Below the pieces are notes generated by a model, which saw nothing but the letters and a program-made list of their open reading frames with translations, made no database searches and was not told where the DNA came from. A program made the translations under genes and the position numbers. A stretch of DNA of 58,639 nucleotides from Bradyrhizobium sp. S69 (lineage in GTDB: Bacteria > Pseudomonadota > Alphaproteobacteria > Rhizobiales > Xanthobacteraceae): positions 54,528-113,166 of the forward strand of contig NZ_LMUK01000023.1 of NCBI RefSeq assembly GCF_009766005.1, read 5' to 3'. Below are positions 58,529 to 58,639 of the stretch, piece by piece. The number at the start of each line of letters is the position of its first letter. Positions within the stretch are counted from its first letter, which is position 1.

Positions 58529-58639
58529 ACTTCGACACCGCGCCCCGGATATCGCTCTGATGTCCTTCGTCAAGTGGTTTGATCATGAGTTGTCGGCTCC
58601 CTGCGAATTTCGCTGGAGCGTGCGGTAGGGATGATCGTG

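Overview
The window looks like a chromosomal segment of an alphaproteobacterium of the Bradyrhizobium/Rhodopseudomonas group (Nitrobacteraceae). The basis is high GC, many NMT1/SsuA-type ABC importers, an Omp25-like porin domain, ArsR-AHSA1 and LysR/DoxX pairs, and dense families of dispersed intergenic palindromes. No phage, integrase, transposase or CRISPR array was found. One tRNA, tRNA-Arg(CCT), is present. The species assignment is inference from gene content only.

Layout. 1-2.0 kb: YCII-family protein (cut by the window edge), glutathione S-transferase and an ArsR-AHSA1 pair behind an AT-rich palindromic operator. 2.3-7.0 kb: minus-strand operon running substrate-binding protein, ATPase, permease, 2-hydroxyacid dehydrogenase, then a secreted two-domain Inh-like protein. 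It is divergent from a creatininase-family gene (7.1 kb) across an array of five heptamers spaced exactly 12 bp apart. 8.1-9.5 kb: small secreted protein, FrmR/RcnR-family repressor with a G-tract operator, and a mostly empty stretch. 9.5-14.6 kb: Omp25-OprB fusion porin, double permease and ATPase with a C-terminal AAA-associated domain. 14.6-20.3 kb: LysR/DoxX, membrane-anchored FMN glutamate-synthase-like protein, patatin, ferredoxin-NADP reductase. 20.6-24.6 kb: ATP-grasp ligase, two small proteins, 13-repeat TPR/GT9-like protein. 25.0-27.3 kb: DctA-family symporter transcribed with an amino-acid-type binding protein. 27.5-29.6 kb: MDR oxidoreductase and a three-module cysteine-rich secreted protein.

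29.7-39.3 kb is a catabolic region. Acyl-CoA hydroxylase, aryl-CoA ligase, MarR regulator, maleylpyruvate-isomerase-type GST and gentisate 1,2-dioxygenase fit a salicylyl-CoA to gentisate route. Next to it lies an FAD oxidoreductase/SBP/ATPase/permease operon divergent from a LysR gene. A common CAGTAT-R-CTGTC motif precedes both the hydroxylase gene and the dioxygenase/isomerase divergon. 39.3-48.0 kb: orphan TRAP binding protein transcribed with a chemoreceptor, enoyl-CoA hydratase, PanE-like reductase, SDR, haloacid-dehalogenase-like protein and alpha/beta hydrolase. 48.0-58.6 kb: tRNA, a hybrid kinase with a plant-ethylene-receptor-like sensor domain, PaiB-like protein, MBOAT/SGNH acyltransfer pair, a TAXI-type binding protein with a frameshifted C-terminus, a second PanE-like reductase, and YidB-like and GlsB-like small proteins.

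The signals I rate highest are: the ETR1-like sensor, with all five copper/ethylene-site residues at the same spacing as in Arabidopsis ETR1; the binding protein/chemoreceptor pair; the porin-ABC cassette; and a modular family of roughly 105-165 bp palindromic elements. One copy of that family is nested inside another, and palindromic elements also separate the SBP gene from the ATPase gene in two independent ABC operons.
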